From Fragum whitleyi (Eukaryota > Mollusca > Bivalvia > Cardiida > Cardiidae): a DNA stretch of 64,000 bases. The notes under the pieces are model-generated. The model searched no databases and had not been told where the DNA came from. It was given only the letters and a program-made list of their open reading frames with translations. The DNA lies in contig OX411552.1 of the NCBI GenBank assembly GCA_948146395.1, positions 10,063,686 through 10,127,685 of the forward strand, written 5' to 3'. Made by a program: the position numbers and the translations under genes. Shown here one piece after another: positions 40,401-45,784 of the stretch (the first letter of the stretch is position 1; every line of letters begins with the position of its first letter).

Positions 40401-42672
40401 AAACTTCAATGTTTGTCACCACCTGTTAACCGTAAACGCGTGTCTTTGTGTATGTAAAATTGATTTATGACACTTGAATAGATAACTCGAAAAACAAAAG
40501 TTGACTGTAAGAATCACGAATCCGTGAAAATCACTATAGTCTTTCGACTGGCGAAAATCTTTAAATGGCCGCGGGTATAACAGCAATAATTGCCCATTAT
40601 TCTTTGAGTAGCCGCAAATCTCAGGTTTTATGAATGATGGGACATGAATTTAGCGGCCGTTGCGTGCGTTTCACTGGTGCTTGTTGAATACAGGTAAAAT
40701 TAAGAGTATAACAGTTTGGGGGGACATTGAACTGCACGTTAAAGACAGGTGCACGCTGAATAGAGGTGGCCGGAAGACCAGGTTTGACTGTACATTACTC
40801 ATTTTGAAAGAGTAAAGCTATTTGATTAAAAAATCTTACAAATAAAAAGTATTAAATACCAATGCCTGTCAATCTTCTGTTTGTCTGAAAAATTTGACCA
40901 CAAAGCTTTCAGTGACATTTCCAAATTATTCAATACAATGCAGGCATAGGCCATGATGTTAGGTCTCAAGAGTAAACAATACATGTTTTCTGATACAAAG
41001 GCCCATTTCACGTGACAGGGTCAAGGTAAAAAATCTGAAATTAATTTGTGGTTAAGAGGCAAGAGTTCTTTTCATTCACATTTTGTCCGAATTATCATCA
41101 TTTATCAACATACTTTTGATATATTTTTCAGGGGAGGTCACTGTCTTTCAAATCCTTTTTCATGTGGGTGTTGATCAGTATATATCAAGGTAAGCTTCTC
41201 TTGTTTATTTGAACGGAGTTCTGCAACGTTTTGGAAGTAATGAACTTTATTAGTGTTAACCTAGGTTTTCTAATGATTTCATCAGGAAACCTCAGTCAAC
41301 ATTGTGAAAGTTCATGAATTCCAAAATGTTTTGGAACTATTACAGTTCCACTACCTTAATGCAGATTTTAACATTTTTAACTCTGCTATTTTTGGAGAAA
41401 ACCTCAAGGTAGTGTCATCACCTTGTTGAATTTAGTAGTTGGCACTAGCATGACAAACTTTAACCTTGATCATATCTCTATTGTTATTGAAACTTTTAAA
41501 CATGTGTTCACCATCACAAGAGCTACCCATACTATCAAGGGAGTTAACTCTGAAAGCTTTTTTACTTTGGATTTAAAAATAACCTAACACAGCTGTTACT
41601 CTGGGTGAGCAATGGTGACATGTGATTAGTTTGTAATGTGCACTCAAGGTCAAGGTCATGACTGAAGGTTAAATGGGTAACTGGTAAATATCAGGTTTGG
41701 GAGAGAGCATCTGTATCTGTGACTCATTTCTAGGCCTTACCCAATAAAGAAAAAGCTCTATGAGCTCAAATGTACAGGAATTCTAAGGATCTTAATTATT
41801 TACATTTATAATACTTAATGTATTTATGTGATGTATTTTGTCAATTTCATCTCCCCTCTATTCTAATTTCAGGTGGTATTATAATGTATGGTGCATTTGT
41901 GCTGTTTGAGGATGAGTTTATCCATGTTGTTGCCATTACTTTTACCTCCCTAATTCTGACAGAATTATTGATGGTAGCTTTAACAATAAGAACATGGCAC
42001 TATTTAATGATTGTTGCTGAAGTGTTCAGTTTAGTTGTCTACATTGTTTCTCTAGTGGTGCTTCGGAACTATTTTGGTAAGTTTATCTCCTTTCTTCAAT
42101 GCCTTTCGATGGACTTCCTGCATTGTACATTATCAACAAACCGAAGAAAAAAACAAAATAATAAACTTACTGTTTTAACAGATTAAACTTTGTTTTAAGA
42201 CTAAAATACTGATACTGTCAATTTGTTGCCATGTAAAACTTATACAGAATTACTTGTTTAAAGAGATCTTATCCTAATTTTACACTAAAAGAATATAACA
42301 TAATTCAGTGAACTTGATACATATTTCAATTTGTAACAACATAATGCTTTAGTATTAAATGAGGCTTTTTTGTTCGCCTAATGAAAGTTCTTTATTCAGA
42401 TACATTTTGTTTGCATTTATTGAAAGAATCGACTAAATTTATGCACATGCCACTTATCCATATACTGCTAAATGGTTGTCAGAATTGAATCATTTGACCA
42501 TATACTTTGTATCATGTGTCTTCATTATCTCTTTACAGATCCACAGTTTTTAGGAACCTGGAATTTCATGTGGAAAGTGCTTGTCATAACATCTATTAGT
42601 TGTATTCCACTTTACATTGCCAAATTTTTACGGAAGAAATTCTCACCACCTGTCTACGCCAAACTGACGTAA
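3915..42672 (+). CDS. ATP9B: P4-ATPase class 2 (probable phospholipid-transporting ATPase IIA/IIB), complete, 26 coding exons
   Basis: Complete gene span with introns. I joined 26 exons by GT-AG borders and matching phases; the coding sum is 3300 nt, giving 1099 residues plus stop, close to the usual size of ATP9 proteins (about 1050-1150). Motifs in order: acidic N-terminal segment 27-49, Cys cluster 69-85, M1-M2 about 126-180, actuator motif DGET at 247-250, M4 motif PISLRVN at 397-403, phosphorylation site DKTGT with Asp444, nucleotide-binding KGAD at 621-624, TGDK at 730-733, hinge GDGGND at 837-842, then M5-M10. ATP9 proteins act in the trans-Golgi and endosomal system and, unlike other P4-ATPases, are reported not to need a CDC50 partner; this is family knowledge. 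The N-terminal DEIPLM/EEGFE segment resembles vertebrate ATP9B more than ATP9A, but invertebrates often have one gene for both, so the A/B choice is a label. Exon 1 is the least certain part. Confidence 0.96.
5384..6737. mobile_element. 1.35-kb non-autonomous DNA element with 126-bp inverted repeats
   Basis: Left arm 5384-5509 and right arm 6612-6737 are inverted copies, about 90% alike, flanked by a 7-bp direct repeat TTAATAA. Each arm contains smaller palindromes (CTAGCCGTACGG / CCGTACGGCTAG). The interior is AT-rich, with no transposase. Confidence 0.85.
7233..7274. repeat. short palindrome AAAGAAGAAATTGCTT family
   Basis: AAGAAGAAATTGCTT-nnn-AAGCAATTTCTTCTT hairpin. Relatives at 12985-13025, 17023-17058 and 56537-56583 share flanking blocks such as GAGTCCAAACTCAAAG, so this is the centre of a dispersed MITE. 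Confidence 0.7.
7544..7717 (+). CDS. ATP9B: ATP9 exon 2, acidic N-terminal cytosolic segment
   Basis: Acceptor TTACTTAACAG, donor GTAGGT. Residues 21-79 read through the conserved DEIPLM and EEGFE blocks seen in ATP9B, then an Arg-rich run and the start of a Cys cluster. An in-frame TAG would follow directly if the donor were not used, which fixes the exon end. Confidence 0.85.
7740..8020. repeat. dispersed repeat with (TCTG)n tract and TTTATGCCCCCGCATC end
   Basis: Begins TTTTTATGCCCCCGCATC, then TCCG/TCTG tracts, then CAAGCCTATTCAAGATACA and AAGGTCATGTGACAAGG, ending CACAAACACATCTTGTTTT. Same order as 31098-31585. It follows the ATP9 exon 2 donor by 22 bp. Confidence 0.8.
8024..8263. mobile_element. 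piggyBac-like MITE, copy 2
   Basis: Ends CCCTTGTCATGCTGAA / GGTATGACAAGGG with TTAA on the right. It abuts the end of the preceding repeat. Confidence 0.75.
8496..8584 (-). repeat. tRNA-like SINE fragment
   Basis: Minus strand GCTCAGTCCATAGAGCAGTG (A box-like) and GGGTTCAATTCCCAGG (B box). No intact cloverleaf. Confidence 0.5.
8655..8900. repeat. palindromic MITE, GACATTTTCAACAAT family
   Basis: Outer inverted blocks around internal AGACTCTGG copies. Relatives at 14030-14252, 26595-26850 and 43808-44000. Confidence 0.6.
9145..9283 (+). CDS. ATP9B: ATP9 exon 3, Cys cluster and RNQKY block
   Basis: Acceptor ATTATTTCAG, donor GTAAAA. It completes the Cys/Lys cluster ([13 protein letters not shown]) and carries RTV and [11 protein letters not shown], which match the conserved RNxxxNQKYN block before M1 in ATP9 proteins. 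Confidence 0.93.
9310..9490. repeat. palindromic MITE, GTACCCACAACATAG family
   Basis: Central inverted pair TGGGTGCTCATTTGAAACAT / AGACAATTCAATTGAATACC. Relatives at 15540-15735, 47135-47345 and 60345-60740. Confidence 0.65.
9616..9885 (-). mobile_element. tRNA-derived SINE, minus orientation
   Basis: Starts on the plus strand with a (TTTG)n tail, then the inverted SINE body up to GATGAGTGCCGCC and a degenerate head. Lies in ATP9 intron 3. Confidence 0.8.
10270..10383 (+). CDS. ATP9B: ATP9 exon 4, first membrane segment
   Basis: Encodes [15 protein letters not shown] followed by [16 protein letters not shown]: the M1 helix and M1-M2 loop of P4-ATPases. Phase 0 at both ends, donor GTAAGT. 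Confidence 0.97.
10690..11420. repeat. repeat cluster in ATP9 intron 4 with 144-145-bp tandem units
   Basis: 10690-10850 is a palindromic repeat (GAGTCATCTATAA / TTATAGATGACGAG). 10850-11420 follows with TCTG/TCCA tracts and three tandem units beginning TCAATTTTTGTTCAATTT at 11018, 11162 and 11307, ending with CAAACACATCTTG. Open frames here are repeat-derived. Confidence 0.75.
11570..12130. repeat. mixed dispersed repeats
   Basis: 11570-11780 shares TTTGCATAGTTATTCCAC and GTGTAATATCAAA with 53540-53600. 11795-11880 is a worn SINE fragment. Nothing coding. Confidence 0.5.
12310..12720. repeat. dispersed repeat, AGGGTCAAAA family
   Basis: GAGAGAAATTTCTAAGGGTC and GACCCCTTAAAATTCA blocks recur at 29986-30300 and partly at 9940-10040. 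Contains a run of G at 12421-12430. Confidence 0.6.
13388..13555 (+). CDS. ATP9B: ATP9 exon 5, M2 and start of actuator domain
   Basis: Reads [19 protein letters not shown], then RDKEANSQ and the [11 protein letters not shown] block of the A domain. Acceptor ATATTTCAG, donor GTATAG. 56 codons, phase 0. Confidence 0.97.
13722..13805. repeat. palindrome with GCAGTTACAACTG arms
   Basis: GTGGCTCAGTGCGAAACAGT ... GTTCTACGCTGAGCCATC inverted pair around a short centre, in ATP9 intron 5. A diverged relative is at 45418-45500. Confidence 0.75.
14030..14252. repeat. palindromic MITE abutting the ATP9 exon 6 acceptor
   Basis: ATTTCCAACAATTTCACAAG at the left and CAAGTGAAATTGTTGGAAAT at the right are inverted. 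The right end is about 18 nt from the exon start at 14269. Confidence 0.75.
14269..14415 (+). CDS. ATP9B: ATP9 exon 6, actuator DGET motif
   Basis: Encodes [11 protein letters not shown] and [16 protein letters not shown] (247-250) replaces the TGES dephosphorylation motif of ion pumps, as expected for P4-ATPases. The donor GTATAT is fixed by the join to [14 protein letters not shown] in exon 7. The acceptor has a poor pyrimidine tract and lies 18 nt after a palindromic repeat. Confidence 0.96.
14450..14520 (+). repeat. SINE 3' tail fragment
   Basis: GCCGCCACAATATAACTAAT then GAAAGTGGTGTAAAACCCC and a CAAA-rich tail, 35 bp after ATP9 exon 6. No head. Confidence 0.7.
14865..15130. repeat. dispersed palindromic repeat
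   Basis: Shares GAGTCATCTAC / AGATGACGAGTTTAATAAAT with 10690-10850, 27180-27550 and 53280-53640. Its open frame is not a gene. Confidence 0.6.
15275..15355 (+). CDS. ATP9B: ATP9 exon 7, actuator domain
   Basis: 27 codons reading [14 protein letters not shown] and HSFVGTYKR. Acceptor CTGATAACAG, donor GTATGT. Confidence 0.95.
15540..15735. repeat. palindromic MITE, CCCACAACATAGG family
   Basis: CCTATGTTGTTGGTACTCAT / ATGAGTACCCACAACATAGG around GTCTCATTGAGAC, with outer CAGATAGAGGAGG / CCCTCTTATC ends. Confidence 0.75.
15895..15962. repeat. A-rich low-complexity tract
   Basis: Several A runs of 9-17 bases broken by C and G. Possibly a degenerate retroelement tail. Confidence 0.8.
16169..16318 (+). 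CDS. ATP9B: ATP9 exon 8, [13 protein letters not shown] block
   Basis: 50 codons with the strongly conserved [19 protein letters not shown] segment and [15 protein letters not shown], leading to M3. Acceptor ATAATTGCAG, donor GTAAAT. Confidence 0.97.
16497..16803 (+). mobile_element. full-length tRNA-derived SINE with 14-bp target duplication
   Basis: Target repeat GTAAATCTCAGCAG at 16497-16510 and 16790-16803. The tRNA-like head (about 16510-16584) has A box TAGCGCAGTTGGTTAG and B box GGTTCGATCCC, then a body shared by many copies here and a CAAA-rich tail. Reference copy for this family in the window. Confidence 0.92.
17367..17456 (+). CDS. ATP9B: ATP9 exon 9, M3
   Basis: 30 codons: [16 protein letters not shown] and the hydrophobic M3 stretch. 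Acceptor TTTGTATTTGCAG, donor GTTTGT. Confidence 0.95.
17510..18876. mobile_element. nested DNA elements: pogo-like element inside a smaller MITE
   Basis: Outer inverted ends TAAGATTGATTTATATTTCA / TGAAATATTAATCTATCTC belong to a MITE whose short uninterrupted relative is at 54638-54715. Inside, TAGTCAAAACTG at 17554 and CAGTTTTGACTG ending at 18802 are inverted and flanked by TA, with a further GAGCGGTCAC-type inverted zone. No transposase seen. Confidence 0.7.
19460..19640. repeat. fragment of TCTG-tract repeat
   Basis: TACAAGGGGATAAATTGGTT then TCCGTCTGTCCATCC and TTTCTAGACTCTATTTTAAG, a relative of 10850-11420. Confidence 0.55.
19819..19889 (+). CDS. ATP9B: ATP9 exon 10, M4 start
   Basis: Encodes [17 protein letters not shown] and SYIIPI; the last codon is split as AG/T with exon 11 to give the M4 substrate-path motif PISLRVN. 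Acceptor TTTTTTTACAG, donor GTAAGC. Confidence 0.96.
19990..20890. repeat. ATP9 intron 10 repeats and ATT microsatellite
   Basis: 20441-20471 is an (AAT/ATT)n palindromic microsatellite. 20810-20890 is a copy of the GGTATGAAATTAAAAACCTA family (see 24655-24800). The rest of the intron to 21320 shows nothing recognisable. Confidence 0.55.
21324..21489 (+). CDS. ATP9B: ATP9 exon 11, phosphorylation site DKTGT
   Basis: Encodes [31 protein letters not shown] and [12 protein letters not shown]. Asp444 in DKTGT is the residue phosphorylated by ATP in every P-type ATPase. Its presence supports an active pump. Confidence 0.98.
21740..22126 (+). mobile_element. SINE with internal 67-bp fold-back and 10-bp target duplication
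   Basis: Target repeat TAGTACACCA at 21740-21749 and 22117-22126. tRNA-like head TAGCGCAGTTGGTAGCG and GGGTTCTATCCCC. Unlike other copies, the body at 21894-21960 is followed after 7 nt by its own inverted copy at 21968-22035. Confidence 0.9.
22434..22490 (+). CDS. ATP9B: ATP9 exon 12, start of nucleotide-binding domain
   Basis: 19 codons: [19 protein letters not shown], matching the [11 protein letters not shown] segment of ATP9 proteins. Smallest exon in the gene (57 nt), phase 0. Confidence 0.95.
22877..23122 (+). CDS. ATP9B: ATP9 exon 13, variable part of the nucleotide-binding domain
   Basis: 82 codons. The first half is Ser/Arg-rich and variable in the family; the second half carries [13 protein letters not shown] and YQASSPDE, which are conserved. 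Donor GTAAGT. Confidence 0.97.
23150..23500. repeat. dispersed repeat, CACTTGTC..GACAAGTGG family
   Basis: ATTTTCTCCACTTGTCAATG to ACAGACAAGTGGTCTAG. The same blocks occur in reverse at 48505-48845. Confidence 0.65.
24024..24185 (+). CDS. ATP9B: ATP9 exon 14, nucleotide-binding domain
   Basis: 54 codons: [18 protein letters not shown], then [14 protein letters not shown], the conserved FxFxSxxKRM nucleotide-contact region. Acceptor ATTTCCAG, donor GTGAGA. Confidence 0.97.
24266..24422. repeat. palindromic MITE, GGACCTGTAATAGTT family
   Basis: GTAGTGGACCTGTAATAGTT / AACTACTACAGTTCCACTA ends around TTTCATTAGGAAACC. Other copies: 41212-41361, 52017-52176, 58363-58697 and 58911-59071. Confidence 0.75.
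24655..24800. repeat. palindromic MITE, AGGTTTTTAGTTTCATACC family
   Basis: GTATGAAACTAAAAACCTAA / TTAGGTTTTTAGTTTCATAC inverted arms. Copies at 20810-20890 and 30765-30910. From here to 26450 the intron holds nothing else recognisable. Confidence 0.8.
26455..26547 (+). CDS. ATP9B: ATP9 exon 15, KGAD motif
   Basis: 31 codons: [10 protein letters not shown] with the ATP-binding Lys621, followed by [10 protein letters not shown]. Acceptor TTATTTTTCAG, donor GTAGGT. Confidence 0.97.
26595..27550. repeat. repeat cluster in ATP9 intron 15
   Basis: 26595-26850 is a GAGCCTGTGTGTGACA MITE. 27030-27120 is a tRNA-like fragment (GGTCCAATGGTTAGGAC). 27180-27550 is an inverse copy of the GATGACTCxxTTAATAAATT repeat. 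Confidence 0.6.
27697..29552. mobile_element. repeat element with internal 145-bp satellite array (pearl-like or Helitron-like)
   Basis: Starts with a hairpin (TAGCTCACCTGAGCAC / GTGCTCAAGGTGAGCTA), then GTCCGTCGTCCGTC tracts, about eleven 145-bp units each with CACTCTAGAGGCCACATTTT, and ends TTCAGGTGAGCGATTTAGGG followed by GGCCACTATGGCCCTCTTG. From 28150 the units alternate in two types, giving a 290-bp dimer. Since 145 is not a multiple of three, the open frames are array artefacts. Relatives at 35978-37109 and 45785-46952. Confidence 0.82.
29781..29864 (+). CDS. ATP9B: ATP9 exon 16
   Basis: 28 codons: [17 protein letters not shown] and [10 protein letters not shown], a conserved nucleotide-domain block. 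It follows a 2-kb tandem-repeat element in the preceding intron. Confidence 0.96.
29986..30300. repeat. dispersed repeat, AGGGTCAAAA family
   Basis: GAGAAAAATTTCTAAGGGTC block and flanks as at 12310-12720. Confidence 0.6.
30432..30602 (+). CDS. ATP9B: ATP9 exon 17
   Basis: 57 codons: [36 protein letters not shown] and [13 protein letters not shown], the return into the phosphorylation domain. Donor GTATGC. Confidence 0.97.
30765..30910. repeat. palindromic MITE, AGGTTTTxAGTTTCA family
   Basis: GGAGGTATGAAATTCAAAAC / GTTTTGAGTTTCAATTCTCC arms. Same family as 24655-24800. Confidence 0.75.
31098..31585. repeat. TCTG/TCCG microsatellite repeat with internal direct duplication
   Basis: TTTTTATGCCCCCGCATC start, pure TCTG/TCCG tract at about 31150-31222, then a unit of about 160 bp present twice (AACCTTGCCAATATCTTCAA at 31229 and 31391) almost without change, ending CACAAACACATCTTGTTTTT. 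Diverged single-unit relative at 7740-8020. Confidence 0.85.
31605..31945. repeat. repeat with CTCATGGGCCTCTTG end hairpin
   Basis: TTTGTATGCCCCGCTGAAAT start, ending CAGGCTCTCATGGGCCTCTT, similar to the ends at 6990-7035 and of the pearl-like elements. Confidence 0.6.
32270..33690. repeat. repeat element with GGGGAGATAATTCAG units
   Basis: Begins CTAGAACCGTTGCAAAGCGG and holds at least five diverged tandem units marked by GGGGAGATAATTCAG, ending ACAGACAGATGGACGACC, a CTACGTCGTAGGTGG segment and ACAAACACATCTTG. It ends about 15 nt before ATP9 exon 18. Related to 54943-56240. Confidence 0.7.
33705..33893 (+). CDS. ATP9B: ATP9 exon 18, TGDK motif
   Basis: 63 codons: [19 protein letters not shown], with TGDK contacting ATP, through [11 protein letters not shown] to [10 protein letters not shown]. 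The acceptor lies just downstream of a repeat whose end carries TTTTACAAACACATCTTG. Confidence 0.97.
33935..34240. repeat. palindromic MITE, TACTTAGTGTATTATATG family
   Basis: CATACTTAGTGTATTATATG / CAATACACTAAGTATGTATT arms around GCTCTGCCAAGACAATTATC; second copy at 57706-58010. Confidence 0.8.
34457..34483. repeat. poly(T) tract of 27 bases
   Basis: Uninterrupted T run in ATP9 intron 18, upstream of the duplicated exon copies. Confidence 0.95.
34600..34985 (+). pseudogene. three decayed tandem copies of ATP9 exon 19 (acceptor half)
   Basis: Two clear copies start at 34704 and 34840, each after an AG acceptor and each matching the first 114 or so bases of exon 19. A more worn fragment precedes them at about 34600-34700. 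Spacing is 136 and 146 bp. The 34704 copy changes reading after ACACAGGAAGCTGATTG; the 34840 copy has TGA where exon 19 has TGT. All lack the exon's 3' end and donor, so they cannot be spliced as exon 19. They may act as decoy acceptors. Confidence 0.9.
34986..35130 (+). CDS. ATP9B: ATP9 exon 19 (functional copy of a tandemly duplicated exon)
   Basis: Encodes [32 protein letters not shown] and TGKRTCAIG. It is the only copy in a local tandem series that keeps the last 31 nt and a donor (GTGAGT). It ends with one base of the Gly codon completed in exon 20. Confidence 0.97.
35576..35640 (+). CDS. ATP9B: ATP9 exon 20, GDGGND hinge
   Basis: 65 nt: completes [19 protein letters not shown]. The hinge motif holds the magnesium-binding Asp residues. 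Acceptor TTTTATAG, donor GTAGTG. Confidence 0.97.
35978..37109. mobile_element. pearl-like/Helitron-like element ending beside ATP9 exon 21
   Basis: TTTAGCTCACCTGAGCTCAA start and GGTTTAGGGCCATTCTGGCC end, with about six diverged internal units (CTCCTCCTGAACCACT, GGCCCATAAATATGGGCGTG). The 3' end hairpin is 24 nt upstream of exon 21. Confidence 0.8.
37134..37222 (+). CDS. ATP9B: ATP9 exon 21
   Basis: [16 protein letters not shown] and [11 protein letters not shown], ending with two bases of a Ser codon. Only 24 nt separate it from the end of a large repeat element, so nearly the whole acceptor region is squeezed between the two. Confidence 0.97.
37664..37885 (-). mobile_element. tRNA-derived SINE, minus orientation
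   Basis: (TTTG)n tail then GGGTTTAACTCTACTTTCAA and the inverted SINE body to GAATGAGTGCCACAG. ATP9 intron 21. Confidence 0.8.
37920..38085. repeat. inverted repeat with GAGAATCTGTTACTCGATTTTG arms
   Basis: AATCTGTTACTCGATTTTGT at 37930 pairs with ACAAAATAGAGTAACAGATT near 38064. The same sequence occurs at 12230-12260. It ends just before the exon 22 acceptor. Confidence 0.65.
38101..38232 (+). CDS. ATP9B: ATP9 exon 22, M5 and M6 start
   Basis: [19 protein letters not shown], then the M5 helix ([13 protein letters not shown]) and FPGFLMVG. Acceptor TTGTTTTCAG, donor GTAAGT; split Gly codon at the end. Confidence 0.97.
38293..38515. repeat. MITE-like repeat with TACCGTATTTCTTCTAATAA end
   Basis: TACCGTATTTCTTCTAATAA and the inverse TTAATCAGGAGAAATAGGGTA at the other end. 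Related to 1-180. Confidence 0.65.
38663..38905 (+). pseudogene. two decayed tandem copies of ATP9 exon 23 (acceptor half)
   Basis: A copy at 38796 matches about the first 70 bases of exon 23, 110 bp upstream of the real one. Its acceptor reads TTTACAC instead of TTTACAG, so it is dead, and it lacks the exon end and donor. An older fragment is recognisable at 38711-38757. The same duplicated unit (acceptor plus 5' exon half) is seen at exon 19. Confidence 0.85.
38906..39014 (+). CDS. ATP9B: ATP9 exon 23, M6 (functional copy)
   Basis: [19 protein letters not shown] and [11 protein letters not shown]. Acceptor CTATTTACAG, donor GTAAAC. Two decayed partial copies lie directly upstream. Confidence 0.97.
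39020..39640. repeat. TCTG-tract repeat in reverse orientation
   Basis: Diverged tandem units (GCACTTCCTCAGGTCATAGG, TGATTCTAGGTCAC) then GGACAGACAGACAGACATGG and CTACTTCGTAGGCAG. Inverse of 10850-11420. Confidence 0.7.
39741..40790. mobile_element. pogo-like non-autonomous element, TA target duplication
   Basis: CAGTCTAACCTG at the left and CAGGTTTGACTG at the right form inverted ends flanked by TA (39739-39740, 40791-40792). The subterminal zones hold repeated AAAGACAGGTGC copies. The interior is AT-rich with no transposase. Confidence 0.75.
41132..41189 (+). CDS. ATP9B: ATP9 exon 24, M7 start
   Basis: [19 protein letters not shown] plus one base. Acceptor ATATTTTTCAG, donor GTAAGC. Confidence 0.95.
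41212..41361. repeat. palindromic MITE, GGACCTGTAATAGTT family
   Basis: GTTCTGCAACGTTTTGGAAG / TCCAAAATGTTTTGGAAC with central TTTCATCAGGAAACC. ATP9 intron 24. Confidence 0.75.
41873..42076 (+). CDS. ATP9B: ATP9 exon 25, M7-M9
   Basis: [16 protein letters not shown], the M8 helix in [19 protein letters not shown], and M9 in [19 protein letters not shown]. Acceptor CTAATTTCAG, donor GTAAGT. Confidence 0.97.
42539..42672 (+). CDS. ATP9B: ATP9 exon 26, M10 and stop
   Basis: [14 protein letters not shown], the M10 helix, and the C-terminal [10 protein letters not shown] followed by TAA (42670-42672). The ending matches the SPPSYxKL tail of vertebrate ATP9. Confidence 0.97.
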
Positions 42673-42908
42673 CATCAACAAGAATTCTAATTAACCATGG
42701 TCAACTCCCTTCAAAGAACAAAAATTCTATTTCATAAAGATCTGTGGCCTGTTTTACGAAACAACTTAGCATCATTTTTTGTGTAAGTTAACAATTAAAG
42801 TTGCTTCTACAGTAGTAGCTAAATATGGAATTCTGCCATGCATCATCTTATTGAGTTATCTTCTAAAGACGATTCCAATTAAATATTGCATGGCAGAATC
42901 TAACAATC

Positions 42909-43321
42909 AATAAAAACACCAGGTAATACTTGTGATTTTAGCTTGCGATTAATTTTTTCGTCAGAGGTTTGGTAAAACAGGCCCCAGGTCATTGTTACCT
43001 TATGAACATGGTATTGATCTATCTTCAACATCACCACTGCATGATCATATAGATTCACAATTGTCTGGCTCATTGGCCAAGTGGTTAGCACACCTGACTC
43101 CTTACCTGGTGGTTGTAGTTTTAGCCCCACTGGAGGCGGGTAGTGTATTTGGGCAGGACACTATACAGACAGGGCCCAGTCCACCCAGCTGTAAAAGTGG
43201 GTAGCAGTTGTTAGAACCCTTTGTCTCTCTCTCAATGTGTCAGATAAAATCTTGAATGAGTTGGGACCACGATGGAAATAAGAGTTATTTGACCCTTTAT
43301 CTTGTTATCCTCGTGAATAAA
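42909..43321 (+). terminator. candidate poly(A) signals of ATP9
   Basis: AATAAA at 42909-42914 (240 bp after the stop) and again at 43316-43321. A SINE-like repeat lies between them, so the first is the better candidate. No transcript evidence is available. Confidence 0.35.
43063..43215 (+). mobile_element. second tRNA-headed SINE type
   Basis: TGGCCAAGTGGTTAGCACAC (A box) and a worn B box, then GAGGCGGGTAGTGTATTTGG and ACTATACAGACAGGGC. Different body from the 16511 family. Confidence 0.65.
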
Positions 43322-43454
43322 TAGTATTGATTGTTTGTGGACAATAATTATGATTGATTTAATATTATTGTCTATATTATCGGCTGTTAAACACAAGAAG
43401 TGAAAATATCAAGACTTACTTGTTACATAATAATATTACATAAGTATGTGTGTT

Positions 43455-43735
43455 TAGAGCCACGGTTAAAGTGCAGTTGGTAGCATGTCTATCATTCAAT
43501 AGGTCTCTGGTTCATTCCCGATGACGGCACTCATCCTTTCTGACCATATGTATTCCACCAATGGTTTGACAATCATAGACCTTTGTGGGATAGCTGCTGG
43601 AGGCAAGGAAAGGATAAAAGGGTAATGCTGGTGTGCAAAATATCAGGGATCCATGGTTAGATGCTCAAGCCTCCACAATATAATTGAAATATTGTTTAAT
43701 TGACATAAAAGCCCAAACAAACAAACTTTACTAGT
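43455..43735 (+). mobile_element. tRNA-derived SINE, plus orientation, degraded
   Basis: AAAGTGCAGTTGGTAGCATG head, body CACCAATGGTTTGACAATC, and a CAAACAAACAAAC tail. Confidence 0.8.
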
Positions 43736-43807
43736 AAAGACATTTATTTGGACATGTTATATACAACTGAACAATTTGATCTAATTTTATCTATCTTTTT
43801 GTATTTG

Positions 43808-45000
43808 AGCCTGTGTGTGACATTTCCAACAATTTCAGGTGTGCATGATGGTCAATTGAGCTTCCTGATCTATAACACAGTGCATTGAAACAATTCTAGA
43901 ATTGTGCACAGAGAGTAAGGTGAAGACCCTGATCAGCCTTTGCAGAGGCTTAACATTGTGCACATGTGAAATTATTGGTATTGTGAAAGACAGGCTCATC
44001 TATCACTGCATTTGAACAATATCAAAATAGTGCTTCCTTTAAAAAATTGTCAGAAGAGAAAAAGCTAGAACTATTGCATGTATATTGCTCACATGGATGT
44101 ACAGCTTTTTCCTTTTTCTTATTCAATACATTTCAATTAGCTTTTTGAAAACTCAAAATAAATTGAGGGGCTGCTGTTCTACCAAAGGGAAAGGTCGCAT
44201 TATGTTATCGCACTGGTCATTCCTTTGTCCATAAGTAATTTTTTGTGTGAGCAACTCCTTGTAAACCATTAATGGGAATGAGCTTAAACTTTTCACTCTG
44301 CAGGTCTAGTTGTGTAAAAGACCAACATTTGTCTGATATGTCAAGTTGTTCCTGAATTATCTACCCTTGACTTAGCATAATAGCTTAAAATTTCAGTGTT
44401 ATTGTTTATTTAAGCACAGCTCTTTCAATTTCTATTTGGTTGAACTGAATGTTGCCACAATTTACCTCTGTCATTTCTAGTTGTGCAAAAGACTTGAAAT
44501 TGAAAAAGCTTCAGCCAGTCTTGAATTATCTGTCCTTCGACCAAAATCCAGTATGTTTCTTGTACCCACAAGTTCTATGAATGGGAATAATCTAAAACTT
44601 GTCACAATGACTCTGTGAGTCTAGTTGTGCACATGATGTTTTTTTCCTAGGGTTAATTTGTTCCTTAATTATCTGCCCTTGACTGAGCAAAATATCTTTG
44701 AAGCTTAAGATTGACAAGCCACTTGGAGCATATGTGTACTGCTCTGCAAAGCTCTTATGAGGTATATTGGATTATATAAGGCCACTTAAACAAGTTTACT
44801 GTTTGCTCATAATAACACCAGTTTGAATTTCTAGTATTTTATTTAGTATTTGCCGCTGTCAAAATAATGAAAATGATTTAACCACTACTACAGTTTTGAG
44901 CCTTTATTTCAACACCCTTTACTGCTATAAGTGCCATTACATTTTCAGCACTGGGACTTTACTTTCAATCTCTTAACATTTATCAAGGTGTTAGCGCAAA
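43808..45000. repeat. intergenic repeats between ATP9 and DDX27
   Basis: 43808-44000 is a GAGCCTGTGTGTGACATTTC MITE. 44100-44800 holds three worn tandem units with TCTAGTTGTGxAAAAGAC and AATTATCTGCCCTTGAC. No gene. Confidence 0.6.
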
Positions 45001-45784
45001 ACTAAGGTTAGTGCATATGTGAATATAGGCACTTCCAATAGTTTTGACTCGACCTTTAAATATGTGACCTGTCACATGAAAAAGGACCATCCAGGAATTC
45101 TGTAAAATAAACTATTGAAAAAGATATTTGATCCATCATAGGTCAACCAGAAGTGGCATTTCAAAAATTCTTTCCCTGGAAGGTAGATTGATCATTCTAG
45201 ATTCAGAAAATAAGCATGGTGCAAAAAGTTTTGACTCTAGTCAGTCTGCGCAGTCTGACTAGGGTCGACACTTTATGCACTAGCCAGATTGTCCATTTTT
45301 GCGTAACAGGTCACATATGTAAAACCTTTTCATTGGTAGTTGATTTCACGTCATTTTCATGACATGTAGATTAACACTACATGTAGCAACAAATATTTGT
45401 TGTAGTCACCACAGAAATCAACAGCCAAGTGCAAAACAGTTTTAACTGCATTCATGTTTTTCAGCAGTAACAATTGTTTTGTGCCGAGCTATTAAGGTAT
45501 CATTAATGATATCAAGCAAAATACCTTTTAAGAGTACTGTTAGAAATAGGCCTTGTAGGCACTCTAAAGTTTACCCTATGACTTAGGAAAGACATGGTGT
45601 TGGTTTAAAGTGGTGTTGGATAACATATTAATTATCAGTCTTAGATGTTATGAACTTAAAGATGTTTTATCTAATTTATTATTTTAATATTACCAATAAA
45701 TTGCTGTTTACAAAGCATATATGTCTCCTTTTTCATAACCATCCATATAGATTATTTTCTGATTCAAGTTCTATTTACCTAGTT